A stretch of DNA of 8,733 bases from Sphingomonadaceae bacterium (GTDB lineage Bacteria > Pseudomonadota > Alphaproteobacteria > Sphingomonadales > Sphingomonadaceae). The stretch spans positions 1 to 8,733 of the forward strand of contig JAFAZM010000065.1 in the NCBI GenBank assembly GCA_019239785.1, given 5' to 3'. Each line of letters opens with the position of its first letter. Position 1 is the first letter of the stretch. Position numbers and translations under genes: made by a program. Positions 1 to 6,698 of the stretch are shown here, piece after piece. Under the pieces are notes generated by a model. It was not told the DNA's origin. It searched no databases and worked only from the letters and a program-made list of their open reading frames with translations.

Positions 1-947
1 TGATGGGTCGCGAACAGGGCGGCGACCTGGGCCGCGTAGCGCGTCTCGTCATGGTCGGCCTCGTCGAAGCCGATCGCGCAGGTCTCGACCGCCTCGCGGC
101 TCGCCTCGGCCATGAAGGCGACCACCGCCGAGCTGTCGACCCCGCCGGAGAGGAAGGCGCCGAGCGGCACGTCGGCGACCATCCGCGAGCGCACCGCGGC
201 GCGCAGGCGCTCGACCAGCTCCTCCTCGAGCGCGGACGTGGACGTGCGGACAGGGTTCGAGAAATCGACGTCCCACCAGGACACCGACCGCGGCACCGGC
301 CGCCCGCGGCGCAGGAGCAGATAATGGCCGGCCGGGAGCTTGCGCACGCCCTCGACGATCGCGGCGTCGTCGGGAACATAGCCGAAGGCGAGATAATCCT
401 CGATCGCCTGCGCGCTCGGCACCCGGCGCAGCAGGGGATGGGCGAGCAGGCCCTTCAGCTCCGAGGCGAAGATCAGGGCGCCGTCTGAGAGCTCCGCATA
501 GAGAAGCGGCTTCACGCCGAGCCGGTCGCGGGCGAGGAACAGGCTGTCCTCCTGCGCATCGTAGAGCGCGAAGGCGAACATGCCGTTCAATTTGCCGAGG
601 CAGTCCGGCCCCCACTGGAGCCAGGCGGCGAGGATCACCTCGGTGTCGCTCTCGGTGCGGAAGGCATGGCCCTTCGCCTCGAGCTCGGCCCGCACCTCGC
701 GGAAATTGTAGATCTCGCCATTGTAGCTGAGCGCCAGCGCGCCGTCTGCGCTCAGCATCGGCTGATTGGCGGCAGTGCTGAGATCGATGATCGAGAGCCG
801 GCGATGGCCGAGGCCGATCCCCGGCGCGGTCCAGATGCCGCTGCCGTCCGGCCCGCGATGGGCGAGCACGTCGCTCATCGCCCGGACCCGCGCCGGATCG
901 ACCGGCTTCGGCACGTCCGGATGGAAGATGCCGGCGATGCCGCACAT
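1..947 (-). CDS. XrtA/PEP-CTERM-associated amidotransferase (asparagine synthase type), N-terminal half, truncated by window edge
   Basis: This is a class II glutamine amidotransferase joined to an asparagine-synthase-type ATP-pyrophosphatase. Such enzymes release ammonia from glutamine and pass it to an adenylated carboxylate; the acceptor here is unknown. I translated 315 codons with no stop or frameshift before the left edge. It begins MCGIAGIF, so Cys2 becomes the N-terminal nucleophile after Met removal. Glutamine-site residues follow in family order: HRGPDG (30-35), GHRRLSIID (47-55), YNGEIYN (75-81), ESDTEV (99-104) and ARDRLGVKPL (about 141-150). The synthase domain opens with the PP-loop SGGVDSS at 267-273. 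The family is usually a little over 600 residues, so about half is seen. The start lies 2 bases after the xrtA stop, with only a weak GGAA upstream, which suggests translational coupling. The family-level call is secure. The assignment to the XrtA-associated subfamily (TIGR03108 type) rests mainly on the neighbours. Confidence 0.93.
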   Translation of the reverse strand, partial: MCGIAGIFHPDVPKPVDPARVRAMSDVLAHRGPDGSGIWTAPGIGLGHRRLSIIDLSTAANQPMLSADGALALSYNGEIYNFREVRAELEAKGHAFRTESDTEVILAAWLQWGPDCLGKLNGMFAFALYDAQEDSLFLARDRLGVKPLLYAELSDGALIFASELKGLLAHPLLRRVPSAQAIEDYLAFGYVPDDAAIVEGVRKLPAGHYLLLRRGRPVPRSVSWWDVDFSNPVRTSTSALEEELVERLRAAVRSRMVADVPLGAFLSGGVDSSAVVAFMAEASREAVETCAIGFDEADHDETRYAAQVAALFATH

Positions 948-949
948 GG

Positions 950-2476
950 CTAGGGTATTCCGGCGGCGCTGTCCGCCAAAGGGGCGACCGGGCCGAGCGC
1001 CCGCAGGAAATCGTCGATCGCCGGACGGGCGTCGCTCTCGGCGCCGGGCGCCTCGGCCGAGACCAGAATTGCGACCGCGCGCTGCGGGCCGCCGAGCAGG
1101 CGCACCTTCATCGTTTCGAGCTTCACCCCCATCCGGCTCCCGGTCAGCACGCTGCCGACCCGGTAGAAGCTCAGCACGTCGCGCGCCACCCCGTGCGAGG
1201 CGATCCGTTCCGCGCGTCCGTCCGGCGGCGCGGCGGCGTCGGCGGTCCAGGCCCAGCGGCCGTTCGGAGTCACGGCGCCCTGGCCGAAGCCGACCAGCTC
1301 ATGGCCCTCGCTCTGCCGCGCGAAGACGGCAATGGCGAGGTCGACGATGCGGCCGCGCGAGTCGCGATAATGCGCGACCGCCAGCCGGTCGGCGCCGGCA
1401 TAATGGGGCGTCCAGGCAATGCCCGCGCCGGCGGGGACGCGCTGCCAGCCCGGCACGTCCGGGAAGGCGATCGCGGCTGGCGGCTCCTGCGAGCCCGCCG
1501 CCGAGACCGTCGCCGACCAGAGCGGCCCCGCGGCGGCGAGCGCGAGCAGGCCGGCCGCGACCAGCTCCAGCCGCGCGCCCTTGGGCACGGCCGGCTGCAG
1601 CCGCCGCGGATCGAACCAGGGCTCGTCGACGCCGCGGTCGAAGAAGCGCCAGCCGATGCCGAGGATGATCGCGATCACCAATGCGAAGAAGATTCCGCCA
1701 TAGATGACGTGATCGAAGCTCTCGGCGAAATTGAGGCTGGTCTGCTCGGCGATGTAGATCGTTCCCCAGGCGCGTACGCCGTTGGCGAGGATCGGCACCA
1801 TCGTCGCGACGGCGAGAAAGAAGAGCCGCCGCCGCCAGGAACGGTAGCAGACATTGGCGACCAGGGCGCCGAAGGCCAGCATCGCGATCAGGAAGCGGGC
1901 GCCCGCGCAGGCTTCGGCCACTTCGAAATAGCCGCCCGGCGTGGTGATGAAGATGCCTTCGAGATGGGCCGGGATCGCAGTCAGGCCGAGCAGCAGCGCC
2001 GCGAGCTGCGCGGTCAGGGTCTGCATCGCCGGCACCATCTCCTCGCCGATCGGCACCAGGAAGATTCCGTAGAAGAGCGGGAAAGCGAGGCCGCGCGCCA
2101 CCGCCTTGCCGAGCAGGGCGACGGCCGCCCCTTCCAGCATCAGCAGCAGGCCGAACTGGCGCGCGAAATTGATCCCGCTGGCATCGCCGAGCAGCCAGCC
2201 GAGCGCGCCCGCGGCGGCAAGGACCAGGCCCGGGGCCCAGGCGACGGGCGTCAGCGCGCGCAGCTGCGGCAGCCGCTGCCAGATCAGCCAGGCGATCAAA
2301 GGGAGGATCAGGAAGCAATGGTTGAAGGTGGCATCGTTCGACCAGAGATCGACGACGTCGGCCGCATCGCGCCAGAACAGGGCGAGGATGGCCGCTGCGA
2401 CTCCGGCCAGCAAAGCGAGGTGCGTGCGCCAGGGAGAGGCGGCGCCGCCGAGCGCCCGGATCGCGAGCGTGCTCAT
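950..2476 (-). CDS. xrtA: Exosortase A with fused C-terminal EpsI-like domain
   Basis: This is a multipass inner-membrane cysteine transpeptidase-like enzyme that recognises and cleaves C-terminal PEP-CTERM sorting signals. The protein is 508 residues. Residues about 20-280 hold around eight hydrophobic segments. The exosortase signature is complete: Cys190 in EACAGAR, with Arg194; Arg235 in ILANGVRAW; and His256 in FDHVIYGG. These match the Cys/Arg/His set of the exosortase/archaeosortase family. After WRFFDRG (276-282) comes a charged linker, one further hydrophobic segment (303-320), then a soluble tail to 508 containing FPDVPGW and ending in a family-like acidic helix. That tail resembles the EpsI family (TIGR02914), which in other loci is a separate gene beside the exosortase. 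The start MSTLAI overlaps the upstream glycosyltransferase stop by 4 bases (ATGA), and a GAGG lies 4 bases before the ATG. A longer open frame upstream in this register is a shadow of the glycosyltransferase. No target protein lies in the window. Confidence 0.95.
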   Translation of the reverse strand: MSTLAIRALGGAASPWRTHLALLAGVAAAILALFWRDAADVVDLWSNDATFNHCFLILPLIAWLIWQRLPQLRALTPVAWAPGLVLAAAGALGWLLGDASGINFARQFGLLLMLEGAAVALLGKAVARGLAFPLFYGIFLVPIGEEMVPAMQTLTAQLAALLLGLTAIPAHLEGIFITTPGGYFEVAEACAGARFLIAMLAFGALVANVCYRSWRRRLFFLAVATMVPILANGVRAWGTIYIAEQTSLNFAESFDHVIYGGIFFALVIAIILGIGWRFFDRGVDEPWFDPRRLQPAVPKGARLELVAAGLLALAAAGPLWSATVSAAGSQEPPAAIAFPDVPGWQRVPAGAGIAWTPHYAGADRLAVAHYRDSRGRIVDLAIAVFARQSEGHELVGFGQGAVTPNGRWAWTADAAAPPDGRAERIASHGVARDVLSFYRVGSVLTGSRMGVKLETMKVRLLGGPQRAVAILVSAEAPGAESDARPAIDDFLRALGPVAPLADSAAGIP

Positions 2477-3687
2477 GCCGCCTCGCGCCGGTTTCCCGGG
2501 TCGACCATCGCGGCCAGCGGCGCCAGCCGCGCTTCCCAGCGATAGCAGCTCTCCATCTGCCGCCGCGCGGCGTCGCCCATCGCCGCGGCGCGCTCGGGCG
2601 CCGCGAGCAGCCCGCCCAAGGCGGTCGCGAAGCCGGCGGCCGTGTCGGCCACCAACAGGTCGCGGCCGGGCACCGCCTCGATCCCCTCGAACGCGGCCGG
2701 CGAGGCGACGACCGGCTTCGCCATCGCCATCGCCTCCAGCACCTTGTTCTGGATGCCGCGGGCGAGCTTCAGCGGCGCCACGACCAGGTCGGCGGCGGCG
2801 AGCCAGGAGCGCATGTCGGCGACGGCGCCGGTGACGATCACCCTTTCGCCCGCCAGCGCGCGCACGGCGGGCGGCGGGTTGCGGCCGGCAATGGCGAAGC
2901 GGGCGCCGGGGAGATGCGGCAGCACCTCCCGGGCGAACCAGGTGACGGCTTGGATATTGGGCGCATAATCCATCTGGCCGGTGAAGAGCAGCAGCGGCCC
3001 CTGCCCTCGCGCCGCCCCGTCGAGCCGCGCGAAGGAAGCGGCCGGATCGAAATGGCCGACGTCGATGCCGTTGGAGAGGGCGCGGATATTGGCAAGCCCG
3101 GTCAGCTGCCGGAACAAGGCGGCCTCCGCCTCGCTGACGAACAGGCTGAGGTCGGCGCGCGCGGCGGTGGCGCGCTCGAAGGCGAACAGCTTCTCGCTCT
3201 CGCGGCGGTTCACCCAACGCATCGGGCCCGCCCCGTCCGCCGCATATTGGGCGAACTTGGCGGAATCGACGTCGCCGAAATCCATCACGAAGCGCTGGCC
3301 GGCGCCTTCCGGCACGAACTGGCCCATCTGGCCCGAGAAAGCGAAGATCGTGCCGACCGCCGGATCGGCGAGCCGTCGCGCGACGAAGTCGCGCAGCCGG
3401 CCGCTGTCGAACAAAGCCAGCGACACCGGCCGCCCTTCGAGCAAGGCGCGCGCGCCCGCCGCCGCCCTGGAGCGGGTGCGGATCTCGACATGCGCTTCGC
3501 CGAGCCGGCCGCCGAGCGCTTCGCGCAGGGCTGGGAGATGCGCCGCATCGGCCGCGTCGTCGGCGAAGCAGGCGAGGTCGACCGGCGCAAGCGAGGCCAG
3601 ATGCTTCAGCAGGTGCCACGAGCGGATCTTGTCGCCGCGGTCGGGCGGGAATGGGATCCGGTGGGCGAGGAAGAGAATCCGCTTCAT
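2473..3687 (-). CDS. XrtA/PEP-CTERM-associated glycosyltransferase, TIGR03087 type (GT4-like)
   Basis: This is a cytoplasmic, probably membrane-associated, retaining glycosyltransferase that adds a sugar from a nucleotide-sugar donor to a growing glycan. The donor and acceptor cannot be told from the sequence. It has 404 residues and a two-lobed GT-B layout. The N-terminal lobe opens with LAHRIPFPPDRGDKIRSWH (7-25), which is typical of the TIGR03087 family. The C-terminal lobe carries LLLFTGQMDYAPN, the start of the second Rossmann fold. It then carries LARGIQNKVLEAMAMAKPVV (308-327), with Glu318 in the EAM donor-phosphate motif, followed by the FEGIE segment (333-337). No signal peptide or membrane segment is visible. 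The ATG lies 9 bases after the FemAB-like gene's stop. That TGA is part of a TGAGG that could serve as ribosome binding site. The 3' end overlaps xrtA by 4 bases. The glycosyltransferase call is strong, and the subfamily follows from the N-terminal motif plus the neighbours. Confidence 0.93.
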   Translation of the reverse strand: MKRILFLAHRIPFPPDRGDKIRSWHLLKHLASLAPVDLACFADDAADAAHLPALREALGGRLGEAHVEIRTRSRAAAGARALLEGRPVSLALFDSGRLRDFVARRLADPAVGTIFAFSGQMGQFVPEGAGQRFVMDFGDVDSAKFAQYAADGAGPMRWVNRRESEKLFAFERATAARADLSLFVSEAEAALFRQLTGLANIRALSNGIDVGHFDPAASFARLDGAARGQGPLLLFTGQMDYAPNIQAVTWFAREVLPHLPGARFAIAGRNPPPAVRALAGERVIVTGAVADMRSWLAAADLVVAPLKLARGIQNKVLEAMAMAKPVVASPAAFEGIEAVPGRDLLVADTAAGFATALGGLLAAPERAAAMGDAARRQMESCYRWEARLAPLAAMVDPGNRREAA

Positions 3688-3696
3688 CGCCAGGCC

Positions 3697-4737
3697 TCAG
3701 CCCAGCCCGCGGGCGATATGCGGGCCGATCCTGTTGGCAAGCGGCACCGGCAGCCTTTTCCAGAGCGCGACCTGCAGCCGATATTTGGGATCGAGCGGGT
3801 TGACCGAGCGCGGCGCGGCGCCGTCGGCGGTGCGCACCGCATAGACCAGGGGGCGCGGCTCGAACCCCCAATTCTCCTTGAACGAGAAGGTGCCGGTGCC
3901 GACCTTCGAGCGGCCGAAGTTGAACATATTGCAGCCGCGCCGGGCGGCGCTGCACATCACCTGGAAATACATCATCTCGCTCGCCGAATAGTCGCGCGAG
4001 GCCGCATTGCCGCCGCCCCAATAGGGCATGACGGTGCCGCGGTGATAGAAATTGAGCGCGCTCGCCAGCGGCCTCCCGTCCTTCAGCACGGTGAGGATGT
4101 CGGCCGCCTCGCCGAACCGGTCGAGCATCGCCGCGAACAGCGCCCTGGGATAGACCGGCGAGCCGAGATTGCGGACCATCTCGCCATAGACCTGGTAATG
4201 CAGCGCCCGGTCGGCCTCGCCGCTGCCGATGCGGATCTCGAGATCGTGCTCGCGCGCGCGCCGGATCGAGCGGTGGCGCCGCTTCATCGCCCTCAGGATC
4301 GCCTCGTCGCCGCCCTGCGGCAGCGCCTTGCTGAAATCGGCATAGGCGCCGGTCTGCGCGGTCCAGCCTTCGGGCACCTCGCCGCCGCGAAGCTCCATCG
4401 AGCGGCAGCCCCGGCACAGGGCCAGCGCCCAGCCGGCCTCGACCAGGGCCCGCGCCGTCGCCGGATCGTCGGCGAGTGGCCCGCCCCCGGTGCCGAAGCC
4501 GACCGAGACCAGGGCATTGCCGAACAAGGGCGAGCGAACCTCGACCAGAGGCAGGCAGCCGCTGGGGCCGTCCCGGCCTTCGGCGATCAGATAATGGCCG
4601 CGCTGGCGGCAGCCCTGCTCGACCGCCATCGTCCAGTGCGGCCGGTGGAAGATCTCGGAGTCCGGATGCGCGCAGACCCAGGCGTCGATCCGCTCCCGCT
4701 CGGCGGCATCGGCAAGGTCGGCGAGGCGGACGTTCAT
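3697..4737 (-). CDS. FemAB-like XrtA/PEP-CTERM-associated protein (GNAT-fold acyl/aminoacyl transferase)
   Basis: This is a 346-residue soluble protein of the FemAB-related family found in XrtA exopolysaccharide loci (TIGR03019 type). FemAB proteins have paired GNAT folds and use aminoacyl-tRNA to add amino acids to amines, but the substrate of this branch is not established. Visible family features are the N-terminal HPDSEIFHRPHW (24-35), a glycine-rich GFGTGGGPLADD in the first half, and a basic run MKRRHRSIRRARE. The second half has the ALNFYHRGTVMPYWGGG segment and the signature FGRSKVGTGTFSFKENWGFE (274-293). No signal peptide is seen. I chose MNVRLADLAD as the start. It overlaps the deacetylase stop by 4 bases (ATGA) and has GAGG 5 bases upstream. 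Extending the frame further only reads through the deacetylase in a shadow register. Because it sits between a deacetylase and a glycosyltransferase, a role in decorating the polysaccharide is plausible but is my inference. Confidence 0.92.
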   Translation of the reverse strand: MNVRLADLADAAERERIDAWVCAHPDSEIFHRPHWTMAVEQGCRQRGHYLIAEGRDGPSGCLPLVEVRSPLFGNALVSVGFGTGGGPLADDPATARALVEAGWALALCRGCRSMELRGGEVPEGWTAQTGAYADFSKALPQGGDEAILRAMKRRHRSIRRAREHDLEIRIGSGEADRALHYQVYGEMVRNLGSPVYPRALFAAMLDRFGEAADILTVLKDGRPLASALNFYHRGTVMPYWGGGNAASRDYSASEMMYFQVMCSAARRGCNMFNFGRSKVGTGTFSFKENWGFEPRPLVYAVRTADGAAPRSVNPLDPKYRLQVALWKRLPVPLANRIGPHIARGLG

Positions 4738-5579
4738 TGCAGCCTCGCCTGCTCGGCGGCGGCGACCTCGTCGGTGCGGCCCCAGGGATGCGCCCTCAGC
4801 AATTTCAGCAGCTTGGGTCGCATCGCGGAGAGATTGGCGTAATGGCGCAGCTTCGAGCGCAGCGGCGCGTCCGTGACGAAAGGCTGGCCGGGATCCATCT
4901 CCCAGGGATGGAAGTAGAAGATGGCCGGCCGTTCCTCCGCCGCGTTCACCCGCGCGATCGCCCAGTTGGACAGGGCGTAGGGCAGCAGCCGGAAGAAGCC
5001 GCCGCCGCCAGCGGCGAAGCGGCGCCCGGCAAGCTCGAAGGTGGTCACCGGCAGCTCGATCAGCGCCGCGCCCTCGACCGGGCGCCAGGCGAAGCGCGGC
5101 GCGCCGGGCCAGCCATAATGGTCGTGGCGGATCGGGGCGACGCTGGACGAATAGGCATAGCCCTGCTCGGCAAGCACCCGGTGCGCCCAAGGCGTGCGGA
5201 CATCGATCGAGAAGCTCGGCGCGCGATAGCCGCAGACCTTCTGCCCCGCCGCCTGCTCGATCTCGGCGCGGGCGCGCAGCAGATCCTGGCGGAACTCGGC
5301 CTCGCTCAGGGTGAAGACGCGCTTATGGTCCCAGCCATGGCTGGCCAGCTCGTGGCCGGCCTCGGCGATTCGGCGGACCAGTGCTGGATGGCGCGCCGCA
5401 ACCCAGCCCAAAGTGAAGAAGGTCGCCTTCACCCCGGCCTCGTCGAACAGGCCGAGCACCTCGTCGGTGTTGCGCTCGACGCGCCGCTCCCTCGTCTCCC
5501 ACGAATCGCGGGAGATCACCGTCTCGAAGGCGCCGACCTGGAACCAGTCCTCGACATCGACGGAGAGCGCGTTCTTCAT
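4734..5579 (-). CDS. XrtA-associated polysaccharide deacetylase (NodB/CE4 fold)
   Basis: This enzyme is predicted to remove N- or O-acetyl groups from the locus polysaccharide using a divalent metal. It has 281 residues. NodB motifs appear in order: SVDVEDW (6-12) in place of the usual TFDDG; SHGWDH (80-85), giving the HxxxH metal pair His81/His85; GYRAPSFS (117-124) with Arg119; LIELPVT (173-179); and FYFHPWEMD (221-229) with His224. The C-terminal part, including GGGGFFRLLPY (191-201), fits the extra domain (DUF3473) usual in XrtA-locus deacetylases (TIGR03006). No signal peptide or membrane anchor is visible. If it acts in the periplasm, the route is unclear; it may instead work on lipid-linked intermediates in the cytoplasm. 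The start is supported by GGGAGGG a few bases upstream of the ATG, in the 12-base gap after the ATPase gene. The 3' end overlaps the FemAB-like gene by 4 bases. Catalytic residues look intact. Confidence 0.93.
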   Translation of the reverse strand: MKNALSVDVEDWFQVGAFETVISRDSWETRERRVERNTDEVLGLFDEAGVKATFFTLGWVAARHPALVRRIAEAGHELASHGWDHKRVFTLSEAEFRQDLLRARAEIEQAAGQKVCGYRAPSFSIDVRTPWAHRVLAEQGYAYSSSVAPIRHDHYGWPGAPRFAWRPVEGAALIELPVTTFELAGRRFAAGGGGFFRLLPYALSNWAIARVNAAEERPAIFYFHPWEMDPGQPFVTDAPLRSKLRHYANLSAMRPKLLKLLRAHPWGRTDEVAAAEQARLQ

Positions 5580-5582
5580 CGG

Positions 5583-5589
5583 CCCTCCC
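5583..5589 (-). promoter_or_regulatory. Shine-Dalgarno of the deacetylase gene
   Basis: On the minus strand this reads GGGAGGG and ends 3 bases before the ATG at 5579. It sits inside the 12-base gap between the ATPase stop and the deacetylase start. It supports the chosen start, and implies the deacetylase can load ribosomes independently of strict stop-start coupling. Confidence 0.75.
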
Positions 5590-5591
5590 GC

Positions 5592-6674
5592 TCAGGCCGC
5601 GTGGGTGCGGTAGGCTTTGTCCTGGCCGTCAGCTTCGACCCAATCGACGAGCATGGTCAAGGCGCGGCGCAGCATCTCCTCCTGCTCCAGCACCTGCGCT
5701 TCGAGCGCGGCGATGCGCTGGTCCAGCTTCGGATCGCGGACCTGCTGCGGCGGCGCGACTGGCTCGGGCGCGGGATCCGGAACCTGCACCGGAGCCGGCG
5801 CGGCGACCGGCCGCGCCGCCCGTAGCGGCAGCACCTTCTCCTCCGGCGCGCCCGAAGGGGCGGCCGCGTCGGCGCCCATGTCGGCGGCGACGGCGTGGAC
5901 CGAGGTGGCACTAATCCGGTCCGCATTCTCGACCGCGGCATTCAGCAGCAGCCGGTGGGCGAGCTGGTTGACCCGGCGCGGGATACCGCCGCTGTAGCGG
6001 TGGATCGCCTCGAAGGCGTCGGCATCGAAATCGGGGTCGCCCTGCCAGTCGACCCGGGTGAGGCGGTGGCGGATATAGGATTCGACCTCGTCGGCGCCCA
6101 TCGCATCGAGATGGTGGGTGGCGATCACCCGCTGGCGGAGCTGCTCCAGGCCCGGCCCGGCGAGCTTGTCGCGGAATTCGGGCTGGCCGAGCAGGAAGGT
6201 CTGGATCAGCGCCCGCCCCTCGATCTGGAAGTTGGAGAGCATGCGCAGCTCCTCGAGCGCCGAGACCGGCAGATTCTGCGCCTCGTCGACGATCAGCAAG
6301 GTGCGCTTGCCGGCGCGCAGCTCGCGCTCCAGCTGCTGCTCGACCGCGTCGAGCAGGCGCGCTTTCTCGACCGCGCCGGTCGAGAGACCGAGGCCCTGCG
6401 CGACCAGGCGGAGCATGTCGTCGCCTTCGACCTGGGTCGAGACCAGGCTGATCGCGTTCAGCCGGGCGCGGTCGATATTGGCCATCAGGTGGGCGACCAG
6501 GGTCGACTTGCCGGCGCCGATCTCGCCGGTGACGACGATGAAGCCCTCGCCCTGGGCGAGGCCGTAGCCGAGATAGGCCATCGCCTTGCGGTGCGTGCGG
6601 CTGTCGAACCAGAAGCGCGCATCCGGGGTCAGCTGGAACGGCTGACCGCTGAGGCCGTAACGATCGGTGTACAT
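5592..6674 (-). CDS. XrtA/PEP-CTERM-associated AAA+ ATPase (ExeA/GspA-like)
   Basis: This 360-residue P-loop ATPase belongs to the family found in XrtA exopolysaccharide loci (TIGR03015 type), related to ExeA/GspA of type II secretion. Its exact role is unknown; regulation or energising of polysaccharide export or assembly is the usual guess. It begins MYTDRYGLSGQPFQLTPDA, the standard opening of this family. Walker A is GEIGAGKST (50-58) and Walker B is LLIVDEAQ (126-133). A sensor-like LLGQPEF and the arginine-bearing YSGGIPRRVNQLAHR segment follow. After about residue 275 comes a linker rich in Pro and Ala, then a short predicted coiled coil (DQRIAALEAQVLEQEEMLRR). There is no membrane segment, so unlike ExeA it lacks a visible anchor or peptidoglycan-binding domain. 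The start is backed by GGGAGA 5 bases upstream. The gene follows the barrel-protein gene by 24 bases and precedes the deacetylase by 12. Confidence 0.93.
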   Translation of the reverse strand: MYTDRYGLSGQPFQLTPDARFWFDSRTHRKAMAYLGYGLAQGEGFIVVTGEIGAGKSTLVAHLMANIDRARLNAISLVSTQVEGDDMLRLVAQGLGLSTGAVEKARLLDAVEQQLERELRAGKRTLLIVDEAQNLPVSALEELRMLSNFQIEGRALIQTFLLGQPEFRDKLAGPGLEQLRQRVIATHHLDAMGADEVESYIRHRLTRVDWQGDPDFDADAFEAIHRYSGGIPRRVNQLAHRLLLNAAVENADRISATSVHAVAADMGADAAAPSGAPEEKVLPLRAARPVAAPAPVQVPDPAPEPVAPPQQVRDPKLDQRIAALEAQVLEQEEMLRRALTMLVDWVEADGQDKAYRTHAA

Positions 6675-6679
6675 AAGTC

Positions 6680-6685
6680 TCTCCC
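6680..6685 (-). promoter_or_regulatory. Shine-Dalgarno of the ATPase gene
   Basis: The minus strand reads GGGAGA with a 5-base spacer to the ATG at 6674. It lies in the 24-base gap after the barrel-protein stop. It supports the start, and no competing start lies nearby. Confidence 0.75.
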
Positions 6686-6698
6686 GCGGGCGCGCCCG

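Noticed and set aside
49..945. A 298-codon minus-strand open frame over the amidotransferase region, starting MRHRRH
   Set aside because: It is one base out of register with the true frame that starts MCGIAG at 947. Its product is Arg-rich with no motif, while the true frame shows all amidotransferase motifs and is open to the window edge.
2477..4417. Upstream extension of the exosortase frame across the glycosyltransferase gene, giving a 1155-codon frame
   Set aside because: The extension translates to Arg/Pro-rich sequence in a shadow register of the glycosyltransferase. The MSTLAI start at 2476 has a ribosome binding site and the usual ATGA overlap.
2914..4842. A 642-codon open frame on the plus strand, antisense to the FemAB-like and glycosyltransferase genes
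   Set aside because: It lies entirely antisense to two well-recognised genes. Its translation is Arg/Ala/Glu-rich with no recognisable domain. Strong GC bias at third positions removes stops from such frames.
6688..6697. Perfect palindrome GGGCGCGCCC between the barrel-protein and ATPase genes, considered as terminator or operator
   Set aside because: It has no loop and no T-run on the minus strand, and is only 10 bases in GC-rich DNA. Chance occurrence is likely, and read-through is expected within this operon.
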